NCBI GenBank assembly: GCA_036362985.1
Contig: JAYGXS010000005.1
Span: 26,407,094-26,471,093, forward strand
Source of the DNA: Ligula intestinalis
Lineage: Eukaryota; Platyhelminthes; Cestoda; Diphyllobothriidea; Diphyllobothriidae
Reading direction: 5' to 3'
Length of the DNA: 64,000 nt
Both the position numbers and the translations under genes were made by a program. Under the pieces are notes generated by a model. The model had not been told where the DNA came from. It did no database searches and saw nothing but the letters and a program-made list of their open reading frames with translations. The stretch's first letter is position 1. The number at the start of each line of letters is the position of its first letter. Below are positions 8,935 to 20,497 of the stretch, piece by piece.

Positions 8935-9920
8935 GCTTTTACAGTACGCACCAGAATTCGTGCAACATGCCGACATATACGACAAATTGATACTCTTTCG
9001 CTAATCGACATTAACTCAGGTTGCGATCCTGATTATCGTGAAGTCCATTCTGAAGTTATTTCAGTCATGATTAGATGCGGGCTTTTAACGAGCTTCGTTC
9101 TGACCATTAACAAAACGGATGCATTGTAAAAAGTAACTACTCAAATAGTATACGTTTCTATCATTGATTTTGACTGCCTTTATAAAATCAAATATATTTT
9201 ATGGAAGAAACGCACGAAAAATTATTTATAATACTTTTTTGGTAGCAAATTACGCCTTCTTAAAATTTTTAAGTTAAAAACGGGTATCTCTCGGTTTTAA
9301 AATAACTTCCAAGTTGCTGAAAAATTTTGAAACCCACTGACTGCTGCACTCGAATTAAAGGTTTAAAAACTGCGCACAGTGTGCATCCTGTTTAAGGAAA
9401 AATATGTTTCTGCCTACCATTTGAGGAAGAAGTCACACAGTTCGCTTAAAATGTTGCCATAGACGTAGAGCATGCTTTATACAGCATTAATACATTTACG
9501 GATACAATGTGTTATGAATTAACACCTCAGAATCATAAACAAAGTTCATTATCAGAAATTTTTCTAAGCCCGACGGATACCCTTCCTTTGCAGAAAGCAT
9601 AATTTGCTACCGTGCGAGTACAATAAATATGTTTTCTTGTATTTTTTTCCATAAAATATATTTGATTTTATCAAGGCAGTCAAAATCAATGATAAAAAAC
9701 GCATAATATTCAAGTAGTTACATTTTACGGTACATACGATTTGTTAGTGGTCAAAACGAAGCTTCTTAAAAAGCTCGCATCCTATCATGACTGGATTAAC
9801 GTCAGAATAGGCCACACGATAATCGGTATCCCAGCCTGAATCAATGCCAATTAGCGAAAGAGTATCAATCTTTCGCATATGTCGGCATGTTGCATAAATT
9901 CTGGCGCGTATTGTACATGA
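8935..9920. repeat. Large inverted repeat, arms about 330 bp
   Basis: 8935-9262 matches the complement of 9590-9920 over most of its length. Landmarks are ATGCCGACATAT, TTGATACTCTTTCGCTAA, CATTGATTTTGACTGCCTT and ATAAAATCAAATATATTTTA. The spacer of about 330 bases is unrelated AT-rich sequence. Both arms can be read as ATCRHxRxIDTLSLIxI in the same relative frame, so the source may once have coded. The right arm continues into an R2 copy. Confidence 0.75.
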
Positions 9921-10140
9921 TTGTGAAGCGAGTTCAATTAGTGTGCGATTGGTATGCTGCATTGTCTTTGGGGTGTTGCGTATGGAGGCTCCTGCTGGCC
10001 GACGGGTGGCGTATTCAAATAGCCCTTGGGAAACCACGACTAGTTGGGCATGCATGTGTGCTCGCTTGTGTGCGCGAGTGGATGTCGGTCAAATATCTTC
10101 AGGTCAGCACGTCGGAAACAGCTGCTTGTGACGATGCATG
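9921..10140 (-). repeat. Dispersed repeat R2, minus-strand copy
   Basis: The minus strand reads GCAGCTGTTTCCGACGTGCTGACCTGAAG and, further on, CAATGCAGCATACCAATCGC. The latter aligns to 38755-38775. It is contiguous with the right arm of the large inverted repeat, so that repeat appears to be two R2-related copies facing each other. Confidence 0.55.
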
Positions 10141-11084
10141 ACCTTGGGAAAGAAGGCCTTGAAGGTGGACAGCATTGATTACGGCATGAAGCTCTACAAC
10201 TGGGAGCATTCTTTGCGGGAAGTGGCTTGGATCAGCTATTGCTTCAACCACTACAATACCGCTTGTCGTCTGTACGTAAGTCTGAAGTACCCATAACACG
10301 AGCCACAGGCTAGGAACGCTGGACGAACACTTGGACCAGGTCATCCCGGCGTTTCTGACACGCGCAACCATAATACGAGATACAAAAAGGGAAATATGTA
10401 GTAGCACACCTAGGTGCAGCCTCGTATTACATCAACCACCTGTGCCCAGCCTAGCTTCCGACTTTCTCATGACTCTGGACCGAGGTTGGAAAGGAGTAGA
10501 CATTGCGATAGAGGCAGTGCAAGTCTTCCATCACTTTAGCCTACCTAATTCACCTACAAGTGCCCGTGCCTGCATCCATCCTGCCGTGAGGCATATTGTG
10601 GGTCTCGTCAGTCCACCTTAAACGGGCCGTGTGATAGACGAGCCGGACCAGAACGGTTGGGGATTCAGATCAGGTTGCGCTTTGATAACAAATGCCGAAC
10701 ATGAGGGGGCGTGTTGGCAAACGGCGCACCTGCGCCTAATCCCATCTCGGGTCTTCTGGACTCTTTCATGACAGCAGACACAGGCGGGTGAGGGAGGAGG
10801 GATTGCGGTAGATGCAACGCATGCGTGTAGTGGTCACCGCCGCCTGACGCCCTCCTAACTCTTGACGCCACAAACGAGGTCACTCAGAGCATGGGACCTC
10901 GCACGAAGGCAGTTTTCGGTGTGCCTCGGGCCAGATGCACTGACGCATGACCTACTCACACGCCCACGCCGGTGCGCCATCTCTCGCGGTCCAACCAACG
11001 GTGGTCGCTCGAATTGCTGCCCGCAGACATCACTCCGGACCTAGCCCGCCTCGCGGCTGGACGTGCGCTCCGGCAGTCAAGACT
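10141..11084. other. Intergenic, R3-like repeat content
   Basis: No gene recognised. 10728-10870 holds an R3 copy (GCACCTGCGCCTAATCCCAT, TCTTCTGGACTCTTTCATGAC) and 10430-10530 a more diverged one with TTTCTCATGACTCTGGACC. Confidence 0.4.
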
Positions 11085-11225
11085 TCGTCCTAAATACTCT
11101 CTTTTCCATCTATACAGAATACACTCTTCCTATCAGTCTGACCTTCCTATGACTTCTCTATCGTCTCCTACGGAACCGTGTCTGGAAGATCGTAGCCGCA
11201 AGGTTTACCCTTAATAGCCTCACTA
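11085..11225 (+). repeat. Dispersed repeat R1, copy 2
   Basis: Contains ATACACTCTTCCTATCAGTC, TATGACTTCTCTATCGTCTC and CTGGAAGATCGTAGCCGCAA. Confidence 0.6.
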
Positions 11226-11937
11226 CGCAATATACGCAATGGTCCGCCCGCACCATGTGCCCAAGCTTTCGTCGTACACCGGCATATCAGCAGCCTATGC
11301 TCTAATTCCTAGCACGATACCTCATGTGTGAAGAAACAGAAATTGAGAATTTGAAAGCCGACCTGTTGCCATAAAAGATGTGAATATCGTGTACACCTTT
11401 AATTTTCAGTATTCTATGACATTTTACCTTGACCCTTTACCTAAACTTATCCCTTGCTCTCTGTGAATGGAGCCATTTTTTGCCGAAAATTTTGGATATT
11501 ACCTTCAAAATAAAGCCCTATCTCTCTAAACCGGTTACATTTGTCAGGAATGTAAAATTTACTGGTCAAAGTTCATATGTCACTTGCAAACAGACCGCGA
11601 ATTCGATATTTAAGGAAAATGCTCCTGCGTATCTACTGGCAGAAGATGATGCATTCCCTACCTGTCACGAGGACCAAAAAATGCATCTTTTTTTGCGCAT
11701 TGCCGAAGATTCTCCCAAAGTCTCCTGACGGCACTTATGGAATCCCAAATTCACAAATTTTCGAAAATCATTAATGTATTTAGAGGAATAGGGTGGATTT
11801 ATAATTATGCTCATTCTCTTTTGGTGACTATGAGAAGGTTATCCAGGAAAACTTCTGAAAATGGGCCGGAAAACGTTCGCAATATGGAGGAAACTGGTCG
11901 GCTTGGGTACAAATTGCCCGCCAAAGATAAAGGATAC
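11226..11937. other. AT-rich intergenic stretch
   Basis: Overlapping ORFs at 11429-11728 and 11577-11774 show no family signature or codon pattern that I recognise. Nothing supported. Confidence 0.4.
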
Positions 11938-12075
11938 TGAAATGGCTATTCCTGGTTCATTAGTAGTCATCAATTAGCCATGCATAATCTCAGATGGTGC
12001 ACTTCCCGAGACTCGAACCCGCGACCTTTCAGGTCATAACTTGAAAGCTTTAACCATTTAGTCACGGGCTCACCG
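11938..12075 (-). repeat. tRNA-derived SINE
   Basis: On the minus strand a tRNA-like head has an A-box-like TGACTAAATGGTTAAAG and a B box GGGTTCGAGTC. It is followed by a body with ATGGCTAATTGATGACTACT and an end AGGAATAGCCATTTCA. The head cannot fold as a complete tRNA. The body matches two neighbouring copies, which supports a SINE rather than a tRNA gene. Confidence 0.6.
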
Positions 12076-12164
12076 ATCGCTGACGTAGTTACCTCTCTCT
12101 CGAGCCCCGAAAACAGACGTACAGCTGCTGGAAGAGATGGCCAATGAACGCGAACGACAAATAC

Positions 12165-12215
12165 GAGGGAGGCTGGAATAGCTATTTCTGGCTCATTAGC
12201 CGTCATCAGCCAGCC
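12165..12215 (-). repeat. SINE tail, second copy
   Basis: The minus strand reads ATGGCTGGCTGATGACGGCT and AATGAGCCAGAAATAGC, the same body as the SINE at 11938-12075. The head is missing. Confidence 0.5.
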
Positions 12216-12469
12216 ATATATGTATTCACGGCTAGCGCTACTTGGAACTCATAATCAGCTGCATGCTGACTCATCGCGCCCCACTGCTGTTCACGGCGTG
12301 TCTTTGGGACCAGGCGCAAGTGGGTGTGCCTTGCCTTCCCATCGTGACCTCCATCCGTCCAATGAGATGCCCGCGTTCATAGACTGGCCTCAATCTGTCT
12401 CGACAGACCTCAATGCGATGGCTGCTGCTACACATCACTCCGGCTGGACGTGCGCCCTGGCAGTCAAAA

Positions 12470-12600
12470 CTTCGTCATAACTACTTCTGTCAGTCTGGCC
12501 TTCTCATGACTTCTCTCTCCTCACCTACAAAACCTGGCATGGAAGGTCGCAGCCTTGCAGGGTTAACCTTGCTAGCCTTACCACACGATACACGCAATGG
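12470..12600 (+). repeat. Dispersed repeat R1, copy 3
   Basis: Contains GTCTGGCCTTCTCATGACTT, ATGGAAGGTCGCAGCC and GGGTTAACCTTGCTAGCCTT. It runs straight into the tRNA-like sequence at 12600. Confidence 0.6.
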
Positions 12601-12712
12601 TTAGAGTGCTGGACTTCCTATCAACAAGTCGAGGGTTCGAACCTCAAATGGTGCAAGATTTAGGCTTGGATATGGCTGGCTGATGGCGGTAACTGAGCCA
12701 TTTCAGTCTGCC
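12596..12712 (+). repeat. tRNA-derived SINE, plus-strand copy
   Basis: Head ATGGTTAGAGTGCTGGAC (A-box-like), B box GGGTTCGAACC at 12633-12643, then body ATGGCTGGCTGATGGCGGTA ending near CTGAGCCATTTCAGT. Same family as the minus-strand copies 500 bp upstream. Confidence 0.6.
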
Positions 12713-12874
12713 AGCAGTGTTGTTGTTTGGTTGCTAACAGGACCCGAAAATGAGCCACAGGGCAGAACTTGAGGTGTGTGTGTGTTCCATTGGCACTCGG
12801 TGAGCGTTAATCAACAACTGGTTTGATTTTCAGATTTTTGCTCCCTTTATGTACTTATCACAAGTGTTAAGGCT

Positions 12875-12990
12875 ATTGAGGTTTAACCCTAACGGCTGCG
12901 ATCTTCCATGTCAGGCTCTTTAGGAGAGGAGAGAAGTCTTGGGAAGGATAGAGTAGTAGGAACAATGCATTGTATACACAAGAGTTAGGA
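12875..12990 (-). repeat. Dispersed repeat R1, copy 4 (inverted)
   Basis: The minus strand gives TTGTTCCTACTACTCTATCC, CCAAGACTTCTCTCCTCTCC and GAAGATCGCAGCCGTTAGGG. Confidence 0.6.
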
Positions 12991-13489
12991 GGAAGTCGCC
13001 ACTTGGGTCTTCACACCGGCTGACGACGCTGCCTACGTCAGAGCCCTGACAGGGCGGAATCCCGAGTTTCCGTCAGCGCGGGAATTGTCACAAGGGACCA
13101 GAGTGGCCTTTTTGTGAGTCAGCTTTAGGAAGCTGATTGGCCCGGCCTGTCTCGCGTGCGTTTGTGCACCCCAGGGCAGTTTGATAACCAGATGGAAAGT
13201 GCGCAGATGCATACACACGACAGTTTGGTCGTCGTTACTGATTAGAAAACACGTTTATGGCTGCAGTATGTAAGACAACTGTACAACTGGGGCGGATGTC
13301 ATCTTCCAGCTCCCGGGTCATTGGAAGAGCGCAATCGAAGTGGAAGGGCTTTTTGCTATGTCCTCTAAAGCTCATTCAGACTTAGCGTTCACTCTGTGGA
13401 GATTTTATGAAGGATTAACTCTATAGCCGGCGCCCAACATTGCGGGGTCCGGCTTCCCTGTTCAAGGCCAAATACTGCAAGGTCATCTA
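12991..13489. other. Intergenic stretch
   Basis: No gene or clear repeat seen before an R2-like block (CAGTCAGCGCTTCCAGAGGC) at about 13495. Confidence 0.4.
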
Positions 13490-13550
13490 CAATCTCAGTC
13501 AGCGCTTCCAGAGGCGTCAACCTGCAGATGCTCGACCAACTTCCACTTTG

Positions 13551-13590
<40 letters not shown>
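13551..13590 (-). repeat. (TG)n tail of LINE copy A
   Basis: About 20 AC units on the plus strand, starting exactly where homology with copies B and C ends. Simple-repeat 3' tails in place of poly(A) are known for RTE and CR1 type LINEs. Confidence 0.75.
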
Positions 13591-13592
<2 letters not shown>

Positions 13593-14526
13593 CAGTTCCC
13601 CCGTCGATTTCGACGATGGGCACCAAGCGCTCCAACAAGCCACAGCAAACGCTGAAGCAAGCCGCAACTGACACAAAGGTGAGCTGGGCAAGCAGCACGA
13701 AAGCAACAGCAAGCAGGAGCAACGCAGAGAACTCGTGCGAGAGAAAAGAGGAGTTTAGGCAGACTTGCAAAGAATCTACCCACTCGCTCGCCACTCCCAC
13801 CTCCGTATCCGGTGTAAAGACAAAGTCAATAAGACCGGGGATGAGGGAGGGTGTAGATGGCTGGCGCGATAAACACTCAGCACGCGCACACTTGACACAG
13901 CCATCTCGCTAGGTATGCTACCGACAGCGCGGGAGCGCCATAAAGGCCACATTAAGAGGGAGCCATTGCAGCCTGACTCTCAGTCCTCCCTCTCCTCCCG
14001 TTCGCACACAGACACACGCGTACAGATGGAGCAGCTACGTGGGGGCCCGAGTTTTCCCGTCAGTTGGCAGACCCTCCAAGCCACGGCTTTAAGCGCACCG
14101 TGATAGATTCAGACGCATTCAGATTTATTATAGTGAGGGAAGAAACGCGCCGAGGTCGACCTCACTCTCTCCCCCACCGCATAGTGACCGCCTAGCTTTT
14201 AGGGCACCCGCAGTGGGGTCTGAAACCCAATGGGAGCGCGAACGCAGTCACTAACACGGAATCAGAAGTGAGAGAAAGCGCCAGCACCTTCCAGGCCGCA
14301 GGGACCGTGGTTGGCTGAAGCCTGGCATTGCATGTGCATACAGACCATTGGATCTCAGGAGGGTGAGAGCAGCCCTGCATTAAGCCTGGGCCAACACCCT
14401 CCTGAGAAGGGTAACCAAACAGTCAACGACTGAAAGGCACTACCCATGCTCCGTTGACGGTCGGCGTCCGTGGGCGAGGCTGAAAGGAGAGCAAGAGACA
14501 ATTGGTGAACTTTGCAAGTGTGGACG

Positions 14527-14690
14527 TGCAGAAGAAGAGGAAGATGAAGTAGAAGAAAAAAAGAAGAAGGAGGAGGAGGAGGGGAAAGGACGAAGGGGAA
14601 AAAATGAGAAAGACGAAGAAATTGAAGGAGGGAAATAGGGAGAGGAGGCGAGGGGTGAACGCAGACGGGCCGAGAGAGAGGGGAGGAAAT
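14527..14690 (-). repeat. Pyrimidine-rich tract in the LINE 3' UTR
   Basis: GA-rich on the plus strand (CT-rich in the element's sense). The equivalent tract in copy B lies at 32690-32890 and has different repeat lengths, as expected for low-complexity sequence. Confidence 0.7.
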
Positions 14691-14990
14691 CAAGTATAGG
14701 AATAAACAAGAAAGAAACAATGAGAGCAAAATCTCAACTTACCTTGCAGCAGAGAATCTTCAGTAACTACTGAGGCTGACGTTTGTGCTACAGACAGAAC
14801 TGCAGGCGCCGATATTGTGAGTACGATTGTGGTAATAAAGCAAGTGATATGACTACAGGAGCTATTATGGGGCAGAAAAGGCAAGACAGTGTTCGACAAA
14901 TTCAGCAAGAACGGCGTCCACTTACCTGAGAGAGGAGGCACTCACCTGTGTTTCCGACAAGCTTGACGACGCAATCGTGACGCGAGGCGA

Positions 14991-17900
14991 CTAGTGAGTG
15001 GGGCTGAGGCAGGTGGTGGGGATGTGTGAGGTGCTGGGTGTGCCGACATCACGGTCAGTGCCGCTGTCGTGAATGCGCATGAGACCTAGTAGGCCCATTC
15101 GATGAGCGAATGATCTGGAGCTGTGTGGGCAGTGAAGGCGGTGGTCTCGTCTGTGTGTTGATGCTCCAGGCGCTAGTTCACCAGTCTCTGTGCGATGGAT
15201 TCGCAAGTGACCGATGAGACCGATGCGTGAGGTGAATGTGCGATTGCAGTGAGGGCCTATCAGGCCCTCAGAGCTGGTGGGGGGTTCAGGTGTGGAAGTT
15301 GTTGCGGGCGGTAAAGTGTCGGAGGGAGTGGAAGAAGTTGTGGGTGAGTTGGAGTCGGTGGACGAGGGCAACGAAGGCAACGAGGCATCTCTCGCGTCTG
15401 TGATTGCCGTCGAGGTGGAGGGTGGAGTAGGATCTGGCGGAGTGTTTTCGTGCAGTCGACGTGGATGCTGTCGGAGGAGGGTTGCACGGTTTCCGGAGGT
15501 GACCGACCAGGCCAATGCGTGCACGGAAGGTGCGTTGACAACGCGGACACGTTGGAAGGGCTTGGGTGGTGGCAGCGTGCGTTCGTGGATTGTGAGACTT
15601 GCGTGCCGACCGTTTTGCCTTGGCGGCGGCGATCCGACTAGCTTCGTAGATTGCGGGGCCCGTTTTGACCGCACTTCGCCACGCGGTTCGGTCCACGGTG
15701 AGCTCCTCCCAGTTCCGCGTGTTGATTTGGAGACGCTTCAGGGAGTTCTTCAGGGTGTCCTTGTAACGTCTTTTCTGTCCTCCTTTGCGACGAGTACCTA
15801 CGGCGACATCGCCATAGAACAGTCGCTTGGGTAGCCGTTCATCATTCATACGTACTACGTGTCCGCTCCAGCGCAGTTGTATCTGCCTGAGCATGGCCTG
15901 GATGCTGAGAACTCCCGTTCTCTCCAGGATTTCCGTGTCCGGAATCCTCTCCTGCCATTTCACCTTCAATATGCGGCGTAGGCAGCTGATGTGAAAATGG
16001 TTCAGTTTGCGTGCTTGGCTAGCATAGACAGTCCAAGTCTCCGCTCCGTACAAGAGTGTTGACAGCACAACAGCCTTGTACATCTTCAATTTTGTTGACA
16101 GTTGAAGACCATGACGATTCCATACGGAGGCTTGTAGCCGACCGAAGGCTTGACTGGCTTTGGAGATTCTGCGGGAAATCTCGGCGTCTATTGTAGTGTT
16201 GCGGGAAAGCGTACTGCCGAGGTAGGTGAAGTTGTCTACGTTCTGCAGTACGACTCCGTTGACGTTGATGCGTGCGGGGTTGAGGTCAGAACCTGGCGGC
16301 GGTTGATGCATAACCACCGTCTTGTCCGTGTTGATGGTGAGGCCAAAGTTGGCACAACCTGCTGCAAAGAGGTACATGCTCCTTTGCATGCCTGCTTCGG
16401 TGGTGGTGTTGAGAGCGCAGTCGTCCGCAAACAGCAGATCATGAACTGTGGTTGTGGAGACGCGCGTGGGGGCCTGCATCCGACGAATGTTGAGGAGGTT
16501 TCCGTCCGTTCTGTAGTTGAGGGGGATTCCGGGACGCTCGTCACGGTAGGCGTCCATCAGCATGGCAGAGAAAATGAGACTGAAAAGGGTGAGTGCGAGG
16601 ACACAGCCCTGCTTCACTCCATTGGTCACTGCGAAGGCTTCAGACAGCGTTCCGTAGTCCGTGACGCGCGCCATCATCCCATCATGAAGTTGTCGAACCA
16701 TGTGGGTGAAGTGTTCCGGACAGCCAAACTTCTGCATAACCTTCCAAAGTCCGGGCCGGTTCACCGTGTCGAAGGCTTTCGTCAGATCTACGAACGTAGT
16801 ATAGAGGTGGGTCCGCATCTCTTGACATTTCTCCTGCAGCTGACGCGCGGCAAATATCATGTCAGTGGTGCCGCGGTGACGTCGAAAACCACACTGACTT
16901 TCAGGCAGAAGCCCTTGTTCCAGGTGGCTATTCAGACGATTGAGGAGGATGCGTGCGAAGATTTTTCCGGCAATATTAAGCAGTGAGATGCCGCGGTGGT
17001 TGTCACAGACCTGGCGATTCCCTTTACGCTTGTAGAGGTGGACGATGGTGGCGTCCTTGAAATCCTGGGGAACTTGGCCTTGTCGCCACATCTCTTGGAA
17101 CAGGGTGGTAAGGTGAGATATGAGTTGGTGGCCACCATATTTGTAAATCTCTGCCGGGATCCCATCGGACCCGGGTGCCTTCCCGCTGGACAGCTGCTGC
17201 ACAGCCTTCATGGTCTCCTCAGGGGTGGGTGGGAGGTCGAGCTCAGCATTAATTTCGACTTGGGGCAACCTCTCAATGGCAGCCTCAGAGGTGGTAGAGG
17301 GCCGGTTGAGTACACTTTGGAAGTGCTCAGCCCAGCGGCTCAGAAGTTGCGTCTTCTCTGTGATGAGGGTGGTACCGTCCGCGCTGAGAAGTGGGGCTGT
17401 GCCCCTCACTACGGGGCCGTAGACTGCTTTGAGCGCTGCGAAGAAGTTCCTCCATTCATTGCGATCAGCGTAGCCTTGGATTTCCTCACCCTTACGAACC
17501 ATCCAAGCGTCCTGCATTTCCCGCAGCCACTGCTGTACAAGACGGCGACTTTGGTAGAAGGCTGCTTTCGTGGCGTCGGTAGGGTGAGCGACATATTCGT
17601 GGCAGAGGCGATTCTTCTCAGAGATGAGAGTACTGATGGCTGCATCGTTTTCGTCGAACCAGTCTTGGTGTGGGCGGGGCGCGGGTCCAAGGATGCGTTT
17701 GGCAGTGGATTGAACAGCGTCCCGTAGTTGACACCATTGGGTCTCCACGGAGGTGTTCTCTTCTGCGATTGGGAGGTTATCGAGCTGGTGAGTCAGCTCG
17801 TTGCTGAAACGGAAGCGGTTGGCAGGCAAGTTTAACAGATCAGTATTCAACTTACCTGGGGGGTCGCTTACCTTGAGGTCTCCTGCGTGGTTGAAGACGG

Positions 17901-18816
17901 ATCCGCATCTTGGAGATGATGAGACGATGATCGGTATCACCATCGGCACCCGGCATTGCCTTTGTCACCAACACGTCCTGCTAGTCGCGTCGCCGCACGA
18001 GGACATAATCCAGAAGGTGCCATTGACGAGACCTGGGGTGCATCCAGGTCGCCTTGTGCTGCAGCGGTTGACTGAAGTAGGTGTTGGTCAGTATGAGACG
18101 GTGCACCGCGCAGATGCGAAGGAGGAGTAGGCCATTGTCGTTGAGTCCTCGGAGGCCGTGGGGTCCGAGCACTCCTCTCCAGGCGGCGTGGTCTGTGCCG
18201 ACGCGGGCATTGAAGTCACCAAGGACTATCAATTTGTCCGCCTTCGGCACAGAGGCCAGGAGGGCGTGCAGATCCTCGTAGAACTTGTTCTTTGTCTCCT
18301 CAGAGCTGGTCATCGGAGGAGCGTAGACACTAACGATGGTGGCGAATTTGCCACCCCAGAGAGGCAGGCGGAGACTCATCAGGCGTTCGTTTATACCCTG
18401 CGGCGTACAGGGTAGTCGTCCCACGATGTCCTTCCGGATGGCAAAGGCGACGCCAGCCTCGCGTCGCTCTGCCGTCGGACGGCCCACATAGAAGAAGGTG
18501 TAGCCGGCACCCACCTCTTCTATGGAACCTTCGCCGGAGAAGCGGGTTTCACTGAGAGCGGCGATGTCCACCTTGAAGCGCGCCAACTCCCGGGCGATGA
18601 GCGCTGTCCTCCGTTCCGGTCGAATGCTCCTCGGGTTATCTAAAAGGGAACGAACATTCCAAGCCCCAAAGGTGATAGGACTTACCTGAGCTCCCTGAGC
18701 TGTCGTCCTGTGAGCTCTGGGAGCTGTCCTGCGGGAAGGAAACGGGTAAGAGGGAGGGTGGGGAAGAGAGAAGTTTTGATTTGCGTTAGTAGTGTTTCGA
18801 CCGCGTGTTTGCATTC
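14991..18816 (-). pseudogene. LINE endonuclease-reverse transcriptase-zinc finger protein, copy A
   Basis: The protein nicks the target and reverse-transcribes the element RNA. AP endonuclease: [33 protein letters not shown] (intact) and LLDYVLVRR. Reverse transcriptase: [37 protein letters not shown] and [10 protein letters not shown] (catalytic Asp pair intact). After [10 protein letters not shown] and a connector come three C2H2 fingers: [14 protein letters not shown], a second whose first Cys is lost (GPHCNRTF..HLRIH), and a third with one Cys changed (CPHSSRSF..MRIH). Damage seen: a CAG-to-TAG stop at about 17981, a one-base insertion in a G run near 17855, and a frame change between fingers 1 and 2. 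Expected length is about 1270 residues. The start is taken at the first ATG of MQTRGRN. Confidence 0.85.
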
Positions 18817-19777
18817 TGTCAGCCACGGTCAACTGGCAGATGTCGCAACCCAGCGTGTTTGGAGTCCACCTTTTCTAGGTCCATCAACCCTCTCGCGAGG
18901 GGCGGCAGCGCTATTCCACAAAGGGACTGCCGGTCACCCACAACTGCTGCCGAACTGCACCATGGGCCGCGAGTGTTTTGGGGCTGAACGACCACTTGGC
19001 TGTGAGCCTGCCTTCAGCTTAGCTGAGGACTTTTAGGGGGGTGGGAGCATTTGGGAATTACGGGGTGGGAGCAGCAGTAATTGTCTTAGTAGCAGTAGCG
19101 GTGAAAGGGACTGTGTCTTACATATAAATGAAAGGCGTTCTAAAGCTACGGCATCTGACTGTGGGTAGAATTGCTGCTACGAGTTAGGTGTTATTCATGT
19201 TACTGAGTAGGCAAACTCTGTGAGGACTAAGAGTGCTAGTCATGGCGGTAGGACTACTACTTGAGTAGGAATCGCTACGATGAAATAAGGTCACTTTAAG
19301 AGCACGGTAATGGAAAGGTAGTGGGTATGGTTTTAGAGTCAACACTAGAAATATCAGGCAAAGTAATACATAACAAATAGCAAGCAGAAAAGTAATACGA
19401 TAAACTAGATGTAACAAGTGTAGCAAGACTGTAAACAAGTGAGGAAAGTGAACAGTAAGGTTCAAACAGACAATGGTACCGTTTACAGTAAGTAGCACCC
19501 TTTCACCAACTACGTCTACTAGGATGCTTACCACTGCAACCCGGGGACATACCGGGCGTGGGGACACACACACCGGAGACCCTCACTTGGTTTAGCCCGC
19601 TGATCGAGGCGGGGAGCCGGGGGGTGGCCGCCAGGCAAAGCCTAGCTCCGGGGAGCCACAAGTGAGAGTTGGATGCCAGCCAGGGACGCTAGGCGTAGCC
19701 ACCACCTACGCGAGGAAGATGATGCGATCTGCCACGACCTTCACGTTCAACCCCCAGCTGGACACCCCATACCCCCC

Positions 19778-19779
<2 letters not shown>

Positions 19780-19872
<93 letters not shown>

Positions 19873-20497
19873 CAGTTCCCCCGTCGATTTCGACGATGGG
19901 CACCACGCGCTCCAACAAGCCGCAGCAAACGCTGAAGCAAGCCGCAACTGACACAAAGGCGAGCTGGGCAAGCAACATTAGAGCAACAGCAAGCAGGAGC
20001 AACGCAGAGATTTCGTGCGAGAGAAAACAGGAGTTTAGGCAGACTTGCACAGAATCTACCCACTCGCTCGCCACTCCCACCTCCGTATCCGGTGTAAAGA
20101 CAAAGTCAATAAGACCGGGCAGGAGAGAGGGTGTAGATGGCTGGCGCGATAAACACTCAGCACGCGCACACATGACACAGCCATCTCGCTAGGTATGCCC
20201 CCGACTGCGTGGGAGCGCCATAAGGGCCACATTAAGAGAGAGCCATTGCAGCCTGACTCTCAGTCCTCCCTCTCCTCCCGTACGCACACACAGACACTCG
20301 CGTACAAAAGGAGCAGCAACGTAGAGGGGCCCGAGTTTTTCCGTCAGTTGGCAAACCCTCCAAGCCACGGCTTTTAGCGCACCGTGATAGATTCGAGCGC
20401 ATTCAGATTTATTATAGTGAGGAGAGAAACGAGCCGAGGGTTGACCTCACTCTCTCCCCCACTGCATAGTGACCGCCTAGCTTTTCAGACACCTGGG
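19780..20497 (-). mobile_element. Zinc-finger LINE, copy C (3' end only)
   Basis: Aligns to 13551-14205 of copy A and 31684-32360 of copy B, covering only the last 0.65 kb of 3' UTR plus a tail of about 45 AC units (19780-19870). It is strongly 5'-truncated, as is usual for LINE insertions. Its tail abuts the 5' end of copy A in head-to-tail order. Confidence 0.85.

Larger units (their letters stand above)
13551..19775 (-). mobile_element. Zinc-finger LINE, copy A (near full length)
   Basis: Non-LTR retrotransposon on the minus strand. Order from its 5' end: leader (19775-18835), AP endonuclease, reverse transcriptase, three C2H2 zinc fingers, 3' UTR with a long pyrimidine-rich tract (sense strand), then a (TG)n tail at 13590-13551. 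Copy B at 31684-37578 aligns throughout from about 19425 to 13551 and shows where this copy is damaged. The flanks of A and B differ, so they are separate insertions. Its 5' end directly abuts the tail of a third copy at 19780. The clade is probably RTE-like, judging from the GAWNVRSL and [10 protein letters not shown] motifs. Confidence 0.85.

Noticed and set aside
14355..14729. Leu/Pro/Ser-rich ORFs resembling a membrane protein
   Set aside because: Produced by a low-complexity GA/CT tract in the LINE 3' UTR; also at 32579-33102.
16150..17727. Long plus-strand ORFs (278 and 243 residues) with many Val/Gly/His
   Set aside because: They lie exactly antisense to the conserved reverse transcriptase of LINE copy A (and likewise 34504-35892 in copy B). 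The minus-strand reading has all RT motifs; the plus-strand ORFs are shadows.
13551..19870. CA tracts and repeated blocks considered as a CRISPR-like array
   Set aside because: Repeats are simple dinucleotides or LINE copies kilobases apart; there are no regular spacers and the sequence is eukaryotic.
19662..20192. Plus-strand ORF with poly-Thr-His and minus-strand poly-Cys-Val
   Set aside because: Translation of the (CA)n tail and LINE 3' UTR; the same pattern occurs at 13440 and 31614.
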